Of a DNA stretch of 34,629 nucleotides, positions 31,594 through 34,629 are shown one piece after another. Position 1 is the stretch's first letter; each line of letters opens with the position of its first letter. A model generated the notes under the pieces. That model saw only the letters and a list, made by a program, of their open reading frames with translations. It was not told the DNA's origin and did no database searches. The position numbers and the translations under genes were made by a program. Origin of the DNA: a virus. The stretch is from the IMG/VR virus record IMGVR_UViG_3300010354_007511, positions 1-34,629 of that record. The stretch is one strand, 5' to 3'.

Positions 31594-31620
31594 AAAAAAA
31601 GCCCCTAATAAATAGGGGCT
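31594..31620 (-). terminator. Rho-independent terminator after groEL
   Basis: Stem AGCCCCT (31600-31606) with AGGGGCT (31614-31620) and a seven-base A/T loop. Read on the minus strand it is followed by a run of T (plus-strand A run 31594-31600). It lies 22 bases past the groEL stop and separates the chaperonin pair from the tagged operon. Confidence 0.85.
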
Positions 31621-31641
31621 TTGGCTAATTGGAATTGTATC

Positions 31642-33586
<1,945 letters not shown>

Positions 33587-33620
33587 AAAAAACCTCCAAT
33601 TAAATTAAAACAAATTGTAA

Positions 33621-33631
33621 CATACATATAA
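33621..33631 (-). promoter_or_regulatory. Promoter-like TTATATGTATG before groES
   Basis: On the minus strand the sequence TTATATGTATG lies about 35 bases before the groES ATG. It shares TTATATGT with the three 12-mer sites and TTATATGTATG with the one at 31574-31585. It overlaps the very end of the upstream HTH/HNH-like gene's non-coding side and would start a groES-groEL transcript. Confidence 0.35.
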
Positions 33632-33634
33632 CAT

Positions 33635-34330
33635 CTATTCTTTATCGGGAGTTTCATCCCAATCAAAAAACTTTTCTTGTTCTTCTTTTGTCTTTTCTTG
33701 TTGTTGTTTGATACGTTCTTCCAATCTTCTACGGTATCTGCCGTCTCTTGGGCGTTTCTCGCCATACCAAGGTGTCTTTGATACTGTTCCGTATGTCCAT
33801 CCTTGATACGATGTTGATGGTGTCCTTACAAGATTGAAATAACAATTAAAACATAACAGACGCAAATTGTCTAACTTACAATTACGCCAGTTATTATCTA
33901 TGAAGTCTATCAGAAGTGGATAGTTACCATCAGTCATTCTCGGTTCATCCCATCCACAAGCGGCACAGACACATGGAACCCATCCTGATAGTAATAATCT
34001 TTTTCGTAACTTTTTTGTTTCGTATGCAGGATATTTTCCATCGAGAATATCCTCTAACCTTTCTTTGTAACCTTTATTACAGTCAAATGATTTACCATTC
34101 CACTTATCATCTTTCTTTTCACGTGTAAGTGGAACACCTAATTTTGAATGTAATTGGAATAGAGTTTTACCGGTATCACTATCAATGTGTTGTTGTGCCC
34201 ATCTTTTGTAAGTTCGGTAATCTACTTTGAGAAATCTGGCAGCATCCTTATTACCAAAACTGTTTTGCATTGCATAACGGATTTGAGCTTCGGTAAGTAT
34301 TAGTGGTGGTCTGCCCATTTTTTTATTCAT
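33635..34330 (-). CDS. HTH plus degenerate HNH-like zinc protein
   Basis: The 231-residue protein starts MNKKMGRPPLILTEAQIRYAMQNSFGNKDAARFLKVDYRTYKRWAQ, a helix-turn-helix of the type that reads a short DNA site (about residues 13-46). The second half holds CVCAACGWDEPRMTDGNYPLLIDFIDNNWRNCKLDNLRLLCFNCYFNLVR (about 115-165), with the zinc-binding CxxC pairs and D-N-L-R-L-L-C motif of HNH nucleases. The usual H-H before the D-G-N segment is replaced by DF and the final C-H by CY, so the nuclease centre is probably lost. A basic glutamine-rich tail follows. Three tandem repeats lie directly upstream. A DNA-binding regulator derived from a homing-type nuclease is one reading. Confidence 0.7.
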   Translation of the reverse strand: MNKKMGRPPLILTEAQIRYAMQNSFGNKDAARFLKVDYRTYKRWAQQHIDSDTGKTLFQLHSKLGVPLTREKKDDKWNGKSFDCNKGYKERLEDILDGKYPAYETKKLRKRLLLSGWVPCVCAACGWDEPRMTDGNYPLLIDFIDNNWRNCKLDNLRLLCFNCYFNLVRTPSTSYQGWTYGTVSKTPWYGEKRPRDGRYRRRLEERIKQQQEKTKEEQEKFFDWDETPDKE

Positions 34331-34366
34331 AACACACTAACCCATAACACTAAAACATAACACTAA
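34328..34366. repeat. Three tandem short repeats (CATAACAC-TAA)
   Basis: Copies at 34328-34340 (CATAACACACTAA), 34343-34353 (CATAACACTAA) and 34356-34366 (CATAACACTAA), with starts 15 and 13 bases apart. They fill the space immediately upstream of the minus-strand HTH/HNH-like gene, and the first copy includes its start codon. They could be operator sites, or a leader with repeated elements. Confidence 0.6.
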
Positions 34367-34440
34367 TAAATATAGTATAATGTTTCAAAACATATACAAA
34401 TATACAAATTTTTTTTATCAATACAAAGCACAAATAAAAA

Positions 34441-34465
34441 AGGTGAGTCAAAACTCACCTTTATT
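34441..34465 (-). terminator. Rho-independent terminator of the right-edge gene
   Basis: Stem AGGTGAGT (34441-34448) with ACTCACCT (34453-34460) and a four-base loop. On the minus strand it is followed by a T-rich run (plus-strand AAAAA at 34436-34440). It starts six bases after the stop of the right-edge gene fragment and isolates it from the HTH/HNH-like gene; the plus side is also T-rich, so it may act in both directions. Confidence 0.8.
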
Positions 34466-34629
34466 TTATCGTTGGTCTAACAGAGCAAAGTCTGTTATTC
34501 GGAAATGGTTATATGGATTTATCGTTCTCTTACGATACCATACGCCCCCACCATCCCATTCTCTACCGCTTTTACCGGAACTGGTATTACCTTCAATAGT
34601 AGTTCCACCTTTCCCTTTCCATTTATCAA
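34466..34629 (-). CDS. C-terminal fragment of a minus-strand protein cut by the window edge
   Basis: An open frame of about 53 codons runs from the right edge to TAA at 34468-34466. It reads DKWKGKGGTTIEGNTSSGKSGREWDGGG and then VWYRKRTINPYNHFRITDFALLDQR. The glycine/serine-rich start suggests a linker followed by a short C-terminal peptide. It is supported by the terminator placed six bases downstream on the same strand. The rest of the gene lies outside the window and I cannot assign a function. Confidence 0.5.
   Translation of the reverse strand, partial: DKWKGKGGTTIEGNTSSGKSGREWDGGGVWYRKRTINPYNHFRITDFALLDQR

Overview
The window reads as part of a T4-like tailed-phage genome (Caudoviricetes) whose host is most likely a member of the Bacteroidota. 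Phage origin is supported by a gp44/gp62-type clamp loader pair, virion-type proteins, a tail-collar domain protein and a GH19 endolysin, all densely packed with 1-4 base overlaps and no gene-free stretch above 300 bases. A Bacteroidota host is suggested by a small exported protein ending in a type IX secretion (T9SS) type A C-terminal domain, a second exported protein of Bacteroidota style, and two promoter-like sites matching the Bacteroidota TTTG-N19/20-TAnnTTTG pattern. The DNA is AT-rich throughout. No tRNA, rRNA, CRISPR array or insertion sequence was seen.

Layout, plus strand 1-27937: (i) 1-4088, DNA metabolism: a methyltransferase cut by the left edge, clamp loader large subunit, a zinc-ribbon protein, clamp loader small subunit, a DUF1599/Nmad1-like protein and a RecB/Cas4-like nuclease. 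(ii) 4114-15496, an uninterrupted cassette for glycan synthesis and modification: SAM methyltransferase, several GT-B and GT-A glycosyltransferases, an RgpF-like protein, a shortened DegT-type aminotransferase, a WbqC-like protein, a PglD/NeuD-like acetyltransferase, a five-bladed-propeller glycosidase-like protein and a PhyH-type dioxygenase. One glycosyltransferase is split by an in-frame TAA. (iii) 15571-18516, small proteins probably linked to virion or cell physiology. (iv) 18636-27937, surface and lysis region: the T9SS-CTD protein, an exported A/D/T-repeat protein, collar protein, GH19 endolysin, a 544-residue unknown, and two tandem virion-type paralogues each carrying an RCC1-like propeller. 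A bidirectional terminator at 27942-27965 closes this half.

Minus strand 34629-27969: a gene fragment at the right edge, an HTH plus degenerate-HNH protein, a complete groES-groEL pair with its own terminator, and then a five-gene operon joined by ATGA, GTGA and TAATG overlaps. Four of its five products begin with nearly the same peptide, M-I-K-L-x-[DE]-I-[LI]-x-E, and the fifth has a variant. This has the layout of the T4 capsid-targeting sequence (as in MKTYQEFIAEA), including an [LI]-x-E site as cut by the T4 gp21 prohead protease. The bodies of these proteins are unrelated: two look like ADP-ribosyltransferases, one like an FMN reductase, one is an unrecognised helical protein and one a tiny beta-repeat protein.

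The main hypothesis is that this operon encodes effectors packaged in the capsid and injected with the DNA, comparable to T4 Alt and the internal proteins. All functional calls come from reading motifs by eye; no database search was run.
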